A stretch of DNA of 64,000 nucleotides from Pseudomonas indica NBRC 103045. Lineage in GTDB: Bacteria; Pseudomonadota; Gammaproteobacteria; Pseudomonadales; Pseudomonadaceae. The stretch is from positions 1 through 64,000 of the forward strand of contig NZ_BDAC01000017.1 in NCBI RefSeq assembly GCF_002091635.1. Reading direction: 5' to 3'. A program made the position numbers and the translations under genes. Under the pieces are notes generated by a model. That model did not search any database and was not told the origin of the DNA. It saw only the letters and a list, made by a program, of their open reading frames with translations. How positions within the stretch are numbered: the first letter of the stretch is position 1; each line of letters starts with the position of its first letter. Below, in pieces: positions 34,952 through 44,985 of this stretch.

Positions 34952-35653
34952 TCAGAAGTCGTCTTCGACTTCGCCGTCCTTCACGCGGAATTCGCGATTC
35001 TGCAGGTACGCGTTGCGGATGAAGATGTACTTGTCGCCGCTGATCATCTTTTCCGCCGACAACAGGCTTGCCCGGGTATCGATCACATCGACCGCACGGG
35101 TGACATTGCGGGTCGGGACATGATCGATGTAAGGGTATGGCTCCAGGAAACTGTCCGGGATTCGCCCACCGGCATCGCGCACGGAGCTCGGCCCCAACAG
35201 CGGCAGCACCAGGTACGGGCCGCTGCCCAGCCCCCAGGCGCCGAGCGTCTGGCCGAAGTCTTCGTCGTTGCGCTGCAACCCCATATGAGTCGCCACGTCG
35301 AAGAAACCGAGCACGCCGAAGGTGGTGTTGAAGATCAATCGTCCGGTATCGACGCCCGCGTCGTGGAACTTGGCCTGGAGCAGATCGTTCGCCAGGTTGC
35401 CGACATCGCCCAGGTTACCGAAGACGTTATGGACACCGTCCTCGAGAAATTGCGGGGTGACCTTCTGATAGCCCTGAGCCAGCGGCTTCAAGGCGTAGGT
35501 ATCGAGGGTATCGTTGAAGCGGAAGACAGCGCGATTGAAGCCCTCCCAGGGGTCTTCCTCGGCGGCCTGTACCGCGACCGGCAATAGCACCAGGCTGGCA
35601 CAGGCCAGCAGCCGGCCCAGACGACCGACCCAGTTCGCACCGGACTCACGCAT
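34952..35653 (-). CDS. mlaA: MlaA/VacJ-family outer-membrane lipid-asymmetry protein
   Basis: A 233-aa protein. The mature part opens 'EDPWEGFNRAVFRFND' and contains 'GPYLVLPLLGPSSVRDAGG', both MlaA signatures. MlaA extracts misplaced phospholipid from the outer membrane and passes it to MlaC. The signal peptide (ending PVAVQA) has no lipobox with Cys after the hydrophobic core, unlike E. coli MlaA, which is a lipoprotein. The mla transporter genes are not nearby, as usual. Confidence 0.92.
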   Translation of the reverse strand: MRESGANWVGRLGRLLACASLVLLPVAVQAAEEDPWEGFNRAVFRFNDTLDTYALKPLAQGYQKVTPQFLEDGVHNVFGNLGDVGNLANDLLQAKFHDAGVDTGRLIFNTTFGVLGFFDVATHMGLQRNDEDFGQTLGAWGLGSGPYLVLPLLGPSSVRDAGGRIPDSFLEPYPYIDHVPTRNVTRAVDVIDTRASLLSAEKMISGDKYIFIRNAYLQNREFRVKDGEVEDDF

Positions 35654-35757
35654 TTGCAGTCTCTCCTTGAGATGAGTAGTGTGACGGCCCACGGCCATCA
35701 CAGGCCGCGCAGTATAAGGCTTCGGCCGCTGGGTTGGGCAGTGGGACGGTTCCGGAC

Positions 35758-36177
35758 ATGCAGAAAAAACGATTGCTCCATATTGCGCATATCCCGGTAC
35801 GCTGGGGCGACATGGACTCCTATGGCCATGTCAACAACACCCTTTATATGCAGTACCTGGAAGAGGCGCGGGTCGCCTGGTTCGAGCAGCTTGGCATCGC
35901 CATGAACAACGTCCCGCAGGGGCCCGTGGTTCTCCAGACCCTCCATACCTACCTCAAGCCGGTGGTACATCCCGCCACGGTGGTGGTCGAACTCTTCGCC
36001 GGCGCGCTCGGACGCACCAGCATGGTGGTGGAACACCGGCTTTCCACACTGGAAGACCCCGACCATTGCTACGGCGAAGGCCACTGCAAGCTGGTCTGGA
36101 TCGACCACGGCAACGACCGACCGGTCCCTGTACCGGACGATCTTCGGGCGGTGTTCGAAGAGGCCTACATCGAATAG
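35758..36177 (+). CDS. Hotdog-fold acyl-CoA thioesterase (PA2801 type)
   Basis: A 139-aa 4-hydroxybenzoyl-CoA/YbgC-like thioesterase. The catalytic Asp lies in 'RWGDMDSYGHVNNTLYMQYLEEAR' (near residue 18), the classic signature, and the hydrophobic 'VVLQTLHTYLKPV' strand follows. It hydrolyses acyl-CoA; the substrate range is not readable. It is divergent from mlaA. Confidence 0.9.
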   Translation: MQKKRLLHIAHIPVRWGDMDSYGHVNNTLYMQYLEEARVAWFEQLGIAMNNVPQGPVVLQTLHTYLKPVVHPATVVVELFAGALGRTSMVVEHRLSTLEDPDHCYGEGHCKLVWIDHGNDRPVPVPDDLRAVFEEAYIE

Positions 36178-36272
36178 CGCGGGACAGGCCCTCACCATCC
36201 GTCACAAATCCTTCATCCAGACGTCACTTGCACCGGCTAGGTTGGATTGAACCTTTTACCGGAGCAAAGAGG

Positions 36273-37010
36273 ATGCCCGCCACCACCATCGAGCCCCCCG
36301 CCTTCTCCGCCGTGCTCTTCGGCCTGTCCGGCTGCCTGGTGGATTTTGGCGCTCGCACCCTGCCCGTTGCCCTGCAATACGCCTTTCCTCGTCACCAAGT
36401 TCTCGACAGCGCCGAGCGCCACCCCGAAACAGCCCTGCGTGCCTGGCTCGAACGCGTTCCAGACGAGGCGGATCGACATACTCTCACCCGGGCGTTGACA
36501 CAAGCGGCCGTCGAACACGCCGAACTCACCCCTGGATGCCGGGAGCTGCTGGCCGATCTCTTCCGCCGGGACGTGCGCTGTACCTGGCTGGACGAACTGC
36601 CAAGCGATACCAACCAGGCGTTGGCCAGCGTGCTGCCGGACGGACTGGTCGGCGTCGCCGCTTCGCCCTCTCGCCCCTGGCCGGCGCCGGACGCCTGCTG
36701 GCAGGCGTTGATGGCGGTCGAGGCCGATGATCCGCGCCATTGCGTCTTGGTCAGCGGCGATCCACGCCTGCTCCGCTCTGGCCTGAACGCCGGCGTTTGG
36801 ACCGTGGGCCTGGCCGCCTGCGGCCCCCTTTGTGGCCTGGCTCCCGCCGATTGGCAGGCACTCGCCCCGCTGGAACGCGATCGTCTTCGCGCCCAGGCCA
36901 CGCTTGAGCTGTATCGCCTGGGTGCCCACTCGGTGATCGATCACCTGGGCGATCTCGCCACCTGCCTGGAAGACTTGGCGGTCCGCCGGCAGAAAGGGGA
37001 AAAGCCCTAA
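36273..37010 (+). CDS. HAD-superfamily hydrolase-like protein (PA2803 type)
   Basis: A 245-aa protein with phosphonatase-like HAD layout, but motif I is altered: 'AVLFGLSGCLVDFG' has Gly-Leu-Ser where active enzymes have DxD. The other HAD regions ('LVSGDPRLLRSGLNAGVWTVGL') are recognisable. With no nucleophilic Asp it is probably not a phosphatase. AGAGG precedes the ATG at 36273. Confidence 0.72.
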   Translation: MPATTIEPPAFSAVLFGLSGCLVDFGARTLPVALQYAFPRHQVLDSAERHPETALRAWLERVPDEADRHTLTRALTQAAVEHAELTPGCRELLADLFRRDVRCTWLDELPSDTNQALASVLPDGLVGVAASPSRPWPAPDACWQALMAVEADDPRHCVLVSGDPRLLRSGLNAGVWTVGLAACGPLCGLAPADWQALAPLERDRLRAQATLELYRLGAHSVIDHLGDLATCLEDLAVRRQKGEKP

Positions 37011-37131
37011 GTTCGTTGACTCGAATCAGGCAGGCACCGCCTCACTGGATTACCCTTGAAGCATGAGCAGGGACCTTTGGCCGCCCGCCAGGGTCCATGT
37101 CGGTGACTGACTTGAAGAGAGGGAGAAGTAC

Positions 37132-37398
37132 ATGGCCACACGCGACCTGCAGCAACAACTGGAGGACCTGCGCGATCAACTGGCTCGGGGCACGCCCCTG
37201 AGCGACGAGGAGCGCGCCTCGTTGCTGGCCTTGATGCGGGATATCGAAGTGGAGCTGGAACGGCAGACCTCCGACGAACCGGACCCGACCCTGGTGGACG
37301 GAGTCAACCTGGCCGTCGAACGCTTCGAGGTCAGCCATCCCACGCTGGCCGGCACCCTGCGCAATATCCTGCAGAGCCTGGCCAACATGGGCATCTAG
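37132..37398 (+). CDS. DUF4404 family protein
   Basis: An 88-aa acidic helical protein: 'LQQQLEDLRDQLARGTPLSDEER' then a C-terminal 'TLAGTLRNILQSLANMGI'. The family is widespread in Pseudomonas with no known function. A GAGGGAG site precedes the ATG. It is convergent with queF across 12 bp. Confidence 0.85.
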   Translation: MATRDLQQQLEDLRDQLARGTPLSDEERASLLALMRDIEVELERQTSDEPDPTLVDGVNLAVERFEVSHPTLAGTLRNILQSLANMGI

Positions 37399-37410
37399 AA
37401 CACAGTCGGG

Positions 37411-38241
37411 CTACTGCCGCACCAGCCGGCGATTGTCCGGCTGTACGGCATCCGTGCTGCGGTACGGATTGATGTCCAGGCCGCCACGGCGCACATAGCG
37501 CGCATAGACCGTCAGCCGTTCCGGCCGTAGCAGACGCAGCAGATCCAGGTAGACCCGCTCGACGCACTGCTCATGGAAATCCGCATGCTGGCGGAAGCTC
37601 ACCAGGTAGGCCAGCAGGCTGGCCGGGTCCAGGGCCGGGCCACGGTAATCCACCACCACACTGCCCCAGTCGGGCTGCCCGGTGACCGGGCAGTTGGACT
37701 TCAGCAGATGGCTGTACAGGCACTCCTCGACCTGCCGCTCCGGATCGCATCGCAGCAGGTCCGGCTGTGGGTGGTCGTAGCGGGAGATCGTCACGTCCAG
37801 ATCGTCGATGCAGCGCCCCGGCAGCAGTGCCACACCCTCCGCTGCAACCTCGTCCAAATTGCGCACCCGCACCGCCACCGACTTGCCGGCTGCCGAGGAC
37901 AGGTCCCTTTCCAGCGTTGCCTGCAACTCGACGCGGTCGGCAAAGACCGTCTGGTTCAGCGAGTTGAGATACAACTTGAACGACTTGGACTCGATGATAT
38001 TCGGCGAGTCGGCCGGGATGGCGAATTCGCCGATGGCCACGCAGGGCTTGCCGGAGGGCGCCAGCCAGGACAGCTCATAGCAGGTCCAGATATCCACGCC
38101 TTGGTAAGGAAGCGCCTGTGCACTCAGCCCCAGCTCGGCCCACTTGGGCGCACGAGGAATGGGGAACAGCAGCTCGGGGGTATAGACGGCAATGTATTCG
38201 CTGGACTTGCCCAGGGGCGAATGCTCGGCGGAGGGATGCAT
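37411..38241 (-). CDS. queF: NADPH-dependent 7-cyano-7-deazaguanine reductase
   Basis: A 276-aa long-type QueF (YqfO-like tandem T-fold). The catalytic Cys is in '[15 protein letters not shown]' (residue ~184) with the preQ0-binding Glu in '[15 protein letters not shown]'. It reduces preQ0 to preQ1 in queuosine synthesis. This is the housekeeping pathway; the QueC-like protein in the island is not near it. No preQ1 riboswitch is visible upstream. Confidence 0.97.
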   Translation of the reverse strand: MHPSAEHSPLGKSSEYIAVYTPELLFPIPRAPKWAELGLSAQALPYQGVDIWTCYELSWLAPSGKPCVAIGEFAIPADSPNIIESKSFKLYLNSLNQTVFADRVELQATLERDLSSAAGKSVAVRVRNLDEVAAEGVALLPGRCIDDLDVTISRYDHPQPDLLRCDPERQVEECLYSHLLKSNCPVTGQPDWGSVVVDYRGPALDPASLLAYLVSFRQHADFHEQCVERVYLDLLRLLRPERLTVYARYVRRGGLDINPYRSTDAVQPDNRRLVRQ

Positions 38242-38439
38242 GACAACAGGACCTGACTGATGGAACGCGGCAAGTGTATACAGTTTCCCCGGCTGTTTCA
38301 GCCGCAGGCATTTCCCGCCTGACGAGAAGATTACATCTTCGTCAGTTTGGTCTTTTCTAAAGGATGACAGGTTATAAAAAGCCCGCCGCGCATCACGACG
38401 GGCAAGGCAGCGGCAGGGTCCTCCGCTGCGGAGCAATCG

Positions 38440-38610
38440 TCAGCAGTGCCGTCCGCCCGACGTCTCGCTGCCCTGATGAGCGACCTGAGGCGTCTTGGTT
38501 TGCTGCTCGATGCGGGCGATCACACGGTCACCGCCACCTTCGGCAGAGGCCGGCATGGTTTGAAACAGGGCCAGCAACAGGATGGAAAGGGAAAAGATTC
38601 GCATGGTCAT
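38440..38610 (-). CDS. Small periplasmic copper-linked protein (PtrA-like)
   Basis: A 56-aa exported peptide. The signal peptide ends TMPASA and the mature part starts [14 protein letters not shown], with two His and a terminal Cys. The position, divergent from copRS, equals that of ptrA (PA2808) in PAO1, a small copper-induced protein; the sequence similarity I can judge is limited. An AGAA-type site precedes the ATG at 38610; ATG at 38604 is an alternative. Confidence 0.65.
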   Translation of the reverse strand: MTMRIFSLSILLLALFQTMPASAEGGGDRVIARIEQQTKTPQVAHQGSETSGGRHC

Positions 38611-38679
38611 GGTTCTCCGGATGAGTTCGGGCGCTCTGGTGCCCTTGGCAAGAGTTTGCGGACGCACCGCTGTCGGCTG

Positions 38680-38708
38680 GCTGACGTCTCTCTTACGTTT
38701 TTGTCAGC
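38680..38708. promoter_or_regulatory. Candidate CopR site between ptrA-like gene and copR
   Basis: Inverted repeat GCTGAC (38680-38685) and GTCAGC (38703-38708), separated by 17 bp with the TTACGTTTTTGTCA element inside. It sits in the divergent promoter region where a copper-responsive OmpR-type regulator would bind. Weak evidence. Confidence 0.3.
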
Positions 38709-38727
38709 CCGAACGAGGACTTCGCCG

Positions 38728-39408
38728 GTGAAGCTATTGATCGTCGAAGACGAACCCAACATCGGCCGCTATCTGCGCCAGGGTCTCGGCGAAGCCGGCT
38801 ATGCAGTCGACTGGGTGAACGACGGCCTGGAAGGCGAACAGTTGGCCCTGTCCGGCGATTACGATCTGCTGTTGCTGGATGTGATGCTGCCTGGCCGCGA
38901 TGGCTGGCAGATCGTCCGCAAGCTGCGCGAGAAGGACCGCTCCACACCGGTGCTCTTTCTCACCGCCCGCGATAGCGTCGAGGACCGCGTACATGGCCTG
39001 GAAAGCGGCGCCGACGATTACCTGGTCAAACCGTTCGCCTTCGCCGAGCTGTTGGCCCGGGTGCGCAGCCTGCTGCGGCGCGGCACCGTTAGCCCGCAAG
39101 AAACCCGCCTGGCCATCGCCGACCTGGAACTCGACCTGCTGCGCCGCCGTGTCCAGCGTGACGGCCAGCGGATCGACCTCACCGCCAAAGAGTTCTCCCT
39201 GCTCGAACTGCTGATGCGCCGCCAGGGCGAAGTGCTGCCGAAATCCCTGATCGCTTCCCAGGTGTGGGACATGAATTTCGACAGCGACACCAATGTCATC
39301 GAAGTCGCCATCCGCCGCCTGCGCGCCAAAGTCGACGACAACTATCCGCGCAAGCTCATCCATACCGTTCGCGGCATGGGCTACGTGCTGGAGGACCAGG
39401 ACGCATGA
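38728..39408 (+). CDS. copR: Copper-responsive response regulator CopR/CusR type
   Basis: A 226-aa OmpR-family regulator. The receiver has Asp51 in '[12 protein letters not shown]' and Lys in '[23 protein letters not shown]'. The winged helix ends '[28 protein letters not shown]'. It starts at GTG 38728 with GAGGAC upstream. It overlaps copS by ATGA. Copper is inferred from strong CopR/CusR resemblance and the PAO1 order. Confidence 0.9.
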   Translation: MKLLIVEDEPNIGRYLRQGLGEAGYAVDWVNDGLEGEQLALSGDYDLLLLDVMLPGRDGWQIVRKLREKDRSTPVLFLTARDSVEDRVHGLESGADDYLVKPFAFAELLARVRSLLRRGTVSPQETRLAIADLELDLLRRRVQRDGQRIDLTAKEFSLLELLMRRQGEVLPKSLIASQVWDMNFDSDTNVIEVAIRRLRAKVDDNYPRKLIHTVRGMGYVLEDQDA

Positions 39409-40772
39409 TCGCCCGCCTTTCTCTCGCATCGCGCCTGGCGCTGTTGTTCGCGGCCTGTACCGCCAGCGTCTCGCTGCTTGCCGGCGTGCTGTTCAGCCGT
39501 GCCAGCGAGGCGCACTTCGTCGATCTGGACCGGCAACTCATGGACGCCCGTCTGGAACACTTCCGCACGCTGCTGCAGGGCGTCGATACGCAGGCGGCGC
39601 TGGAAACCAGGCGCGAGGAGCTGGAACTGGAGCTGATCCACCAACCCGACCTCGGGCTGCGCCTGCACGGCCCGGACGGCAAACTGTGGTTCGCCTACCC
39701 CGCCCGCCTGTCCCGCGAGGACCTGATGCTGCCTGCGCCCGGGCGATTCCACGACTGGCAGCTCGAAGACAGCCTCTACCGGGTACTGCACGCCCCGCTG
39801 CTTCCGCGTTTCACCCTCGGCCCCAAGCTGACGCTGTTGCTGGATATCACTCATCACCAGCACTTCCTCGAGGGGGTACAGCGGGCGATCTGGGCGACCA
39901 TGGCCCTCGCCGCCCTGGCCACCGCGCTGCTGGGAGGCTGGGCTGCGCGCCGGGGGCTGCGGCCGCTGCGTGAGATGTCGGAAATCGCTGCCGGCGTGTC
40001 GGCGCAGTCGTTGACGGTGCGCCTGGACGAGCAATCGGTTCCAGTCGAGTTGCGCGGACTGGTACAAGCGCTGAACGCCATGCTGGCGCGCCTCGAAGAA
40101 GCCTTCAAACGGCTCTCGGCGTTTTCCGCGGACATCGCCCACGAACTGCGGACGCCGCTCACCGCTCTGCTGACCCGGACCCAGGTGGTGCTGTCGCAGC
40201 CACGCAGCCAGGACGAGTACCGGGAGGCCCTGCACGACAATCTGGATGCGCTCGAACAACTGACCCAGATGGTCAACGACATGCTTCTGCTGGCCAAGGC
40301 CGAGCATGGGTTGCTCGCCCCCCATCGCGAACCGCTGTCGCTGAGCGAGGAAATCGGCGGTCTGCTGGAATTCTACGAACCGGTGGCCGAGGAAGCGGAG
40401 GTCCGCTTTGCCCTGGAGGGAGACGGCACGCTCTACGCCGACCGCAGCCTGCTACGCCGCATGCTCGGCAATCTGCTGGAAAACGCCTTGCGCCATACCC
40501 CACCGGGCGGCCAGATCCTCATCCAGATACTGGCCCACGCTGGCGGCCTGCAACTGGTGGTGGAAAACCCCGGCACGGAAATCCCCGGCGAGCTGCTGCC
40601 GCGTCTGTTCGACCGCTTCGCCCGCGGTGCCCCGACCGGCGCAACGAACGGCAGCGAGCATGCCGGCCTTGGGTTGGCCATCACCCGCTCGCTGATGGAG
40701 GCCCACGGTGGGCGTATCCAGTGCGAATCGAGCGATGGCCTGACCCGATTCATCCTCGAATTCCCCGCCTGA
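39405..40772 (+). CDS. copS: Heavy-metal sensor histidine kinase
   Basis: A 455-aa kinase with two membrane segments (residues ~11-32 and ~162-185) around a periplasmic sensor of about 130 residues containing 'ITHHQHF', possible metal ligands. HAMP follows, then the H-box '[17 protein letters not shown]', the N-box '[14 protein letters not shown]' and the G-box '[16 protein letters not shown]'. It pairs with CopR. It ends 1 bp before the convergent RND gene. Confidence 0.92.
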   Translation: MIARLSLASRLALLFAACTASVSLLAGVLFSRASEAHFVDLDRQLMDARLEHFRTLLQGVDTQAALETRREELELELIHQPDLGLRLHGPDGKLWFAYPARLSREDLMLPAPGRFHDWQLEDSLYRVLHAPLLPRFTLGPKLTLLLDITHHQHFLEGVQRAIWATMALAALATALLGGWAARRGLRPLREMSEIAAGVSAQSLTVRLDEQSVPVELRGLVQALNAMLARLEEAFKRLSAFSADIAHELRTPLTALLTRTQVVLSQPRSQDEYREALHDNLDALEQLTQMVNDMLLLAKAEHGLLAPHREPLSLSEEIGGLLEFYEPVAEEAEVRFALEGDGTLYADRSLLRRMLGNLLENALRHTPPGGQILIQILAHAGGLQLVVENPGTEIPGELLPRLFDRFARGAPTGATNGSEHAGLGLAITRSLMEAHGGRIQCESSDGLTRFILEFPA

Positions 40773-40773
40773 C

Positions 40774-43700
40774 TCAAGCCAGCGACGGCTCCGGGATTTC
40801 CTGACGCAACGGCCGCCAACGGCGTAACAACAAATAGAGCGTCGGGATCACGAACAGGGTGAAGAAGGTTCCCACCAGCAACCCACCGACGATCACCATG
40901 CCGATCTGCTGGCGGCTTTCCGCACCGGCCCCGGAGGCGATGGCCAACGGCAACGAACCGAGCACCATGGCGCCGGTAGTCATCAGGATCGGCCGCAAGC
41001 GCTGCACCGAGGCGTCCAGCACCGCGCTGCGCAGCTCATGCCCTTCGCGCAGCAGATGGTTGGCGAACTCGACGATCAGGATGCCGTGCTTGGTAATCAG
41101 GCCGATCAGCGTCACCAGCCCCACCTGGGAGTAGATGTTCAGGGTGCCGCCGAACAGCTTGAGCGCCAACAGCGCACCCGCCATGGACAAGGGCACGCTG
41201 AACAGGATGATCAGCGGATCGAAGAAGCTCTCGAACTGCGCCGCCAGCACCAGGTAAATGAAGGCCAGGGCGAGTACGAAGATCAGTGCGATACCCGAGC
41301 TGGATTCCTTGAAGTCCCGCGAGGTACCGGTGTAATCGAACTGGGTGTCCTCCGGGAAGATCTGCCGGGCCTCGGCTTCCAGGTGCTCCAGCGCCTCGCC
41401 GAGGGTGTAGCCGGCGCCGACGTTGGCGGTGATGGTCACCGCCCGCAACTGGTTGAAGTGGTTGAGCTCGCGGGGCGCGACGGTTTCCTTCACATCGATC
41501 AGGTTCGATAGCTGCACCATGGAACCGTCGCCGGCGCGCACGTAGACCCGGTCGAGGTCCGCCGGGTTGCTGCGGTCGACGTCCGCCAGTTGCACCAGCA
41601 CGTCGTACTGCTCGCCGTTCTGCTTGAAGCGAGTCACTTGGCGGCTGCCGAACAGGCTTTCCAGGCTGCGGCCAATGGTGGCGACATCGGTGCCCACCGC
41701 CACGGCCTGCTCGCGGTTCACCTGGACCTTCAATTGCGGGGTGTTCAGCTTGAGGTCGCTGTCCACGCTTTCCAGGCCGGGATAGTTGCGTATCTTCGCC
41801 AGCAACTGATCCACGTAGGTCTCCAGTTCGGCGTATTCCAGCGAGGAGCGGATGACGAAGTTCACCGGCTGGTTGCGCGCGCTCTGCCCGAGCGGCGGGC
41901 GGTTCACCGGGAAGGCGCGCACGCCGGTGATGTCCTGCAGCTTGGGCAGCAGTTCCTGGCGAATCTCGAACTGGCTGCGCTCGCGCTTATCCCAATCCTC
42001 CAGCTTCATGAAGGAAATGCCCTGGGTCACCGTGGGGAAACCGGCGACCACCAGGTAGCGGTTGGTCTCGGGAACGCTCGCGTAGGCCTGCTCCAGTTGC
42101 CGCGCATAGCGGCTGGTGTAGCCGATGGTGGCGCCGTCCGGGCCGTTGATCACACCGATGATGGTGCCGGTGTCCTCGGTCGGCGCCAGCTCCGAACGCA
42201 GCCCGAGAAACAGCCAGACGCAGACCAGCAGCACCGCCAGCAGCACCGCCACGACCATCACCCAGGCGCTCAGCACCCACTGCAGCAGGTGCTTGTAGCG
42301 ATAGGTCACGCCATTGAGGAAGCCTTCGATCAGGTTGTACACCCGGCTATGCCGTTCATTGGCCCGTTGCGGTTTGAGCAGGTGGCCACACATCATCGGC
42401 GACAGGGTCAGTGCGACGAAGCCGGACACCAGCACCGCACCGGCGAGAGTCCAGGCGAACTCGGTGAACAACTTGCCGGTGGTGCCCTGCATGAAGCCGA
42501 TAGGCGCATAGACGGCCGCCAGGGTCAGGGTCATGGCGATCACCGCGAAGGCGATCTCGCGACTACCCTTGAGCGCCGCCTGCAATGGCTGCGTGCCCTC
42601 CTCGATGTGCCGGTGGATGTTCTCCAGCATGACGATGGCATCGTCCACCACCAGACCGATGGCCAGGACCATGGCCAGCAAGGTCAGGGTGTTGATGGTG
42701 AAGCCCATCAGCGACATCAGGGCGAAGGCACCGATCAGCGAGACCGGGATGGTCACCAGCGGGATCAGCGTGGCGCGCAACGAGCGGAGGAACAGGAAGA
42801 TGATCAGGATGACCAGTGCCACCGCTTCCCAGATGGTGGCGTAGACGTTGTTGATCGACTCGCGGATGAACAGCGAATTGTCGTTGGCCACGGCCATTTC
42901 CATGCCGTCGGGCAACAGGTCGCGGATCGCCGGCATCGCCTCGGCAAGGCCGTCGGATATCTCCAGCGGGTTGGCCGTCGCCTGCTTGACCATGCCGATC
43001 ACCACGGCCGGCCGGCCCTTGTAGCGCACCACGCTGCGCACATCCGCCGGGCCGATCTCCGCCCGTCCCACATCCGAGAGGCGCAGCAGGTAGCCGCGCG
43101 AGTCGTCGAGAATCAGGTCGTTGAATTCGTCCGGTGTCCTCAGGTCAGTCTCCGACAGCACGGTGAACTCGCGTTGCTGCGACTCGATGCGGCCGGCCGG
43201 GATTTCCACGTTCTGCCGGCGCAGCGCATCTTCCACGTCCTGTACGGTGAGCCCGTGGGCGGCCAGCTTCTCCGGGTCTAGCCAGATGCGCATGGCGAAG
43301 GTTCGCGCGCCGCGAATCTGTACCTCGGAGACACCAGGGATGGTCTGCAGGCGATCCTGGATCACCCGCTCCAGCACATCGGTGATTTCCATCGCCGAAT
43401 AGCGCTCGCTGAAGAACGCCATCCAGATGACCGGCTGGGCGTCGGCCTCGACCTTCTGCACGATGGGTTCGTCGATTTCCTCGGGCAACAGGCCGCGCAC
43501 GCGTCCGAGACGGTCGCGCACATCGTTGGCGGCTTCGTCGGAATTGCTGCCGAGGCGGAATTGCGCGGTGATCTGGGTGTTTTCCGAACGACTGATGGAG
43601 CTGACGAAATCCAGTCCCTCGATGCCCGACAGCACGTCCTCGATCGGCTGCGCCACCTGCGACTCCATGATCTCCGGGCTGGCGCCGGGATAGGTGACGT

Positions 43701-43842
43701 TGACCGTGACGATTGGCACGTCGATATTCGGATACTCGCGCACCGACAGCCGCTGGTAGGCCATCAGCCCGAGCAGGACGATGATCAGCGACAGGACGGT
43801 GGCGAATACCGGGCGGCGGATGCAGACGTCGGAGAGCGTCAT
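40774..43842 (-). CDS. RND efflux transporter, inner-membrane pump
   Basis: A 1022-aa HAE1-type pump with 12 membrane segments. The proton relay Asp pair is in 'LAIGLVVDDAIVMLENIHRH' (TM4). The start 'MTLSDVCIRRPVFATVLSL' and the 'GxxxxD..NP' motifs are normal. It exports drugs or other amphiphiles with the periplasmic adaptor encoded upstream (4-nt overlap). No outer-membrane channel gene follows, so it likely borrows one. It is not at this place in PAO1. Confidence 0.93.
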   Translation of the reverse strand: MTLSDVCIRRPVFATVLSLIIVLLGLMAYQRLSVREYPNIDVPIVTVNVTYPGASPEIMESQVAQPIEDVLSGIEGLDFVSSISRSENTQITAQFRLGSNSDEAANDVRDRLGRVRGLLPEEIDEPIVQKVEADAQPVIWMAFFSERYSAMEITDVLERVIQDRLQTIPGVSEVQIRGARTFAMRIWLDPEKLAAHGLTVQDVEDALRRQNVEIPAGRIESQQREFTVLSETDLRTPDEFNDLILDDSRGYLLRLSDVGRAEIGPADVRSVVRYKGRPAVVIGMVKQATANPLEISDGLAEAMPAIRDLLPDGMEMAVANDNSLFIRESINNVYATIWEAVALVILIIFLFLRSLRATLIPLVTIPVSLIGAFALMSLMGFTINTLTLLAMVLAIGLVVDDAIVMLENIHRHIEEGTQPLQAALKGSREIAFAVIAMTLTLAAVYAPIGFMQGTTGKLFTEFAWTLAGAVLVSGFVALTLSPMMCGHLLKPQRANERHSRVYNLIEGFLNGVTYRYKHLLQWVLSAWVMVVAVLLAVLLVCVWLFLGLRSELAPTEDTGTIIGVINGPDGATIGYTSRYARQLEQAYASVPETNRYLVVAGFPTVTQGISFMKLEDWDKRERSQFEIRQELLPKLQDITGVRAFPVNRPPLGQSARNQPVNFVIRSSLEYAELETYVDQLLAKIRNYPGLESVDSDLKLNTPQLKVQVNREQAVAVGTDVATIGRSLESLFGSRQVTRFKQNGEQYDVLVQLADVDRSNPADLDRVYVRAGDGSMVQLSNLIDVKETVAPRELNHFNQLRAVTITANVGAGYTLGEALEHLEAEARQIFPEDTQFDYTGTSRDFKESSSGIALIFVLALAFIYLVLAAQFESFFDPLIILFSVPLSMAGALLALKLFGGTLNIYSQVGLVTLIGLITKHGILIVEFANHLLREGHELRSAVLDASVQRLRPILMTTGAMVLGSLPLAIASGAGAESRQQIGMVIVGGLLVGTFFTLFVIPTLYLLLRRWRPLRQEIPEPSLA

Positions 43843-44873
43843 GCGCCCTCCCCGGCCGGTTTGCTGCGGACCGCCATGCCCGGCTTGACCTTCTGCCAGC
43901 CGGCGCTGATCAGGGTTTCGTCGCCGCTTAATCCTGCGTTCACCTCGACCCGTCCGCGGTCGCGGCGGCCGACCTGGATTTCGCGCAGCTCCACCTTGCC
44001 GTCGACCACCAGGTTGACCAGCAGCTTGCTCCCCAGCGGCATCACCGCTTCCTCGGGAATCACCAGTGCCTGCGGACGTTCGGCAAGAATCACCGAAACC
44101 TTCACGAACTGCCCCGGCTTGAGGCGGTGGTCGCCATTGCCGACCTGGGCACGCACCGCCTGGCTACGGCCCACTTCGTCCAGGCGAGGGTTGAGGGCGA
44201 CGATCTCGCCACGGAACACCTCGCCCGGATAGGCATCGAGGCTGAGCTCGACCACCTGGCCGAGTTCGATCTGCCCCACCGCCTTCTGCGGCACACGGAA
44301 ATCCACCTTGAGCGGGTCGAGCACTTCCAGGTTGACGATATCCTGGCCCGCCTCGACATAGTCGCCGACGCTGATCTGGCGCAGACCGAGCACGCCATCG
44401 TAGGGCGCGCGAATCTGTGTTTTCTCCAGTCGTGCCTGGGACAACGCCAGGCTGGCGCGCGCCGCCTGCTGCTGGGACTGTGCCTCGTCCAGCGCCTGGG
44501 CGTTGCTGGCGCCGCGTTTGAAGAGCATCTGGGCGCGCTGGTAGTTCTTTTCCGCGAGATCGAGATTGGCCCGGGCCTGGGCCAGTTCAGCACGGGCAAT
44601 GGCATCGTCCAGGCTAACCAGCAGATCGCCGCCACTCACCGCCTGCCCTTCGCGAAAATGCAGCCGGCTCACCCGGCCTTCGATTTCCGGCCGGATCGTC
44701 ACCGACTCGTCGGATCGCAGCGAGCCGAAGGTAATCAGCTCATCGCGCACCAGCGTCCGCTGTGGCTGTACCACTTCGACCAGGGGCCCTTGCGGCTCCT
44801 GTCCAAGAGCGAAACCCGACCACAGCAAGGCCGCGGCCACAACCAGGGAATACGCACGGGTGGACATAGACAA
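43839..44873 (-). CDS. RND efflux periplasmic adaptor (membrane fusion protein)
   Basis: A 344-aa adaptor. The signal peptide ends ALGQ (residue ~25). The lipoyl domain is split around a hairpin of two helices ('DDAIARAELAQARANLDLAEKNYQRAQMLFKRG...SQQQAARASLALSQARLEKTQIRAPYDGVLG'), then β-barrel ('VGDYVEAGQDIVNLEVLDPLKVDF') and membrane-proximal domains. No lipobox is visible. It is the first gene of the pair. Confidence 0.92.
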   Translation of the reverse strand: MSMSTRAYSLVVAAALLWSGFALGQEPQGPLVEVVQPQRTLVRDELITFGSLRSDESVTIRPEIEGRVSRLHFREGQAVSGGDLLVSLDDAIARAELAQARANLDLAEKNYQRAQMLFKRGASNAQALDEAQSQQQAARASLALSQARLEKTQIRAPYDGVLGLRQISVGDYVEAGQDIVNLEVLDPLKVDFRVPQKAVGQIELGQVVELSLDAYPGEVFRGEIVALNPRLDEVGRSQAVRAQVGNGDHRLKPGQFVKVSVILAERPQALVIPEEAVMPLGSKLLVNLVVDGKVELREIQVGRRDRGRVEVNAGLSGDETLISAGWQKVKPGMAVRSKPAGEGA

Positions 44874-44985
44874 CCTCTTCTTCTTGAAGAGGCTGAGTCT
44901 ACCGGCGAAGCCCGCTCAACTCAGCCGTTGAAGATGTATCGCGATATTTTTCTGCCAGCACTGCGAACCAGACCGGCGAACCGCC

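Noticed and set aside
37411..38241. preQ1 riboswitch before queF
   Set aside because: No conserved pseudoknot or A-rich tail is recognisable in the 200 bp before the start.
41590..43281. A 563-codon open frame antisense to the RND pump gene
   Set aside because: It lies wholly opposite a strong RND gene, is rich in Gln, His and Arg, and has no domain. High-G+C DNA produces such frames by chance. The same applies to the long frames opposite thrS, fadE, hsdR and hsdM.
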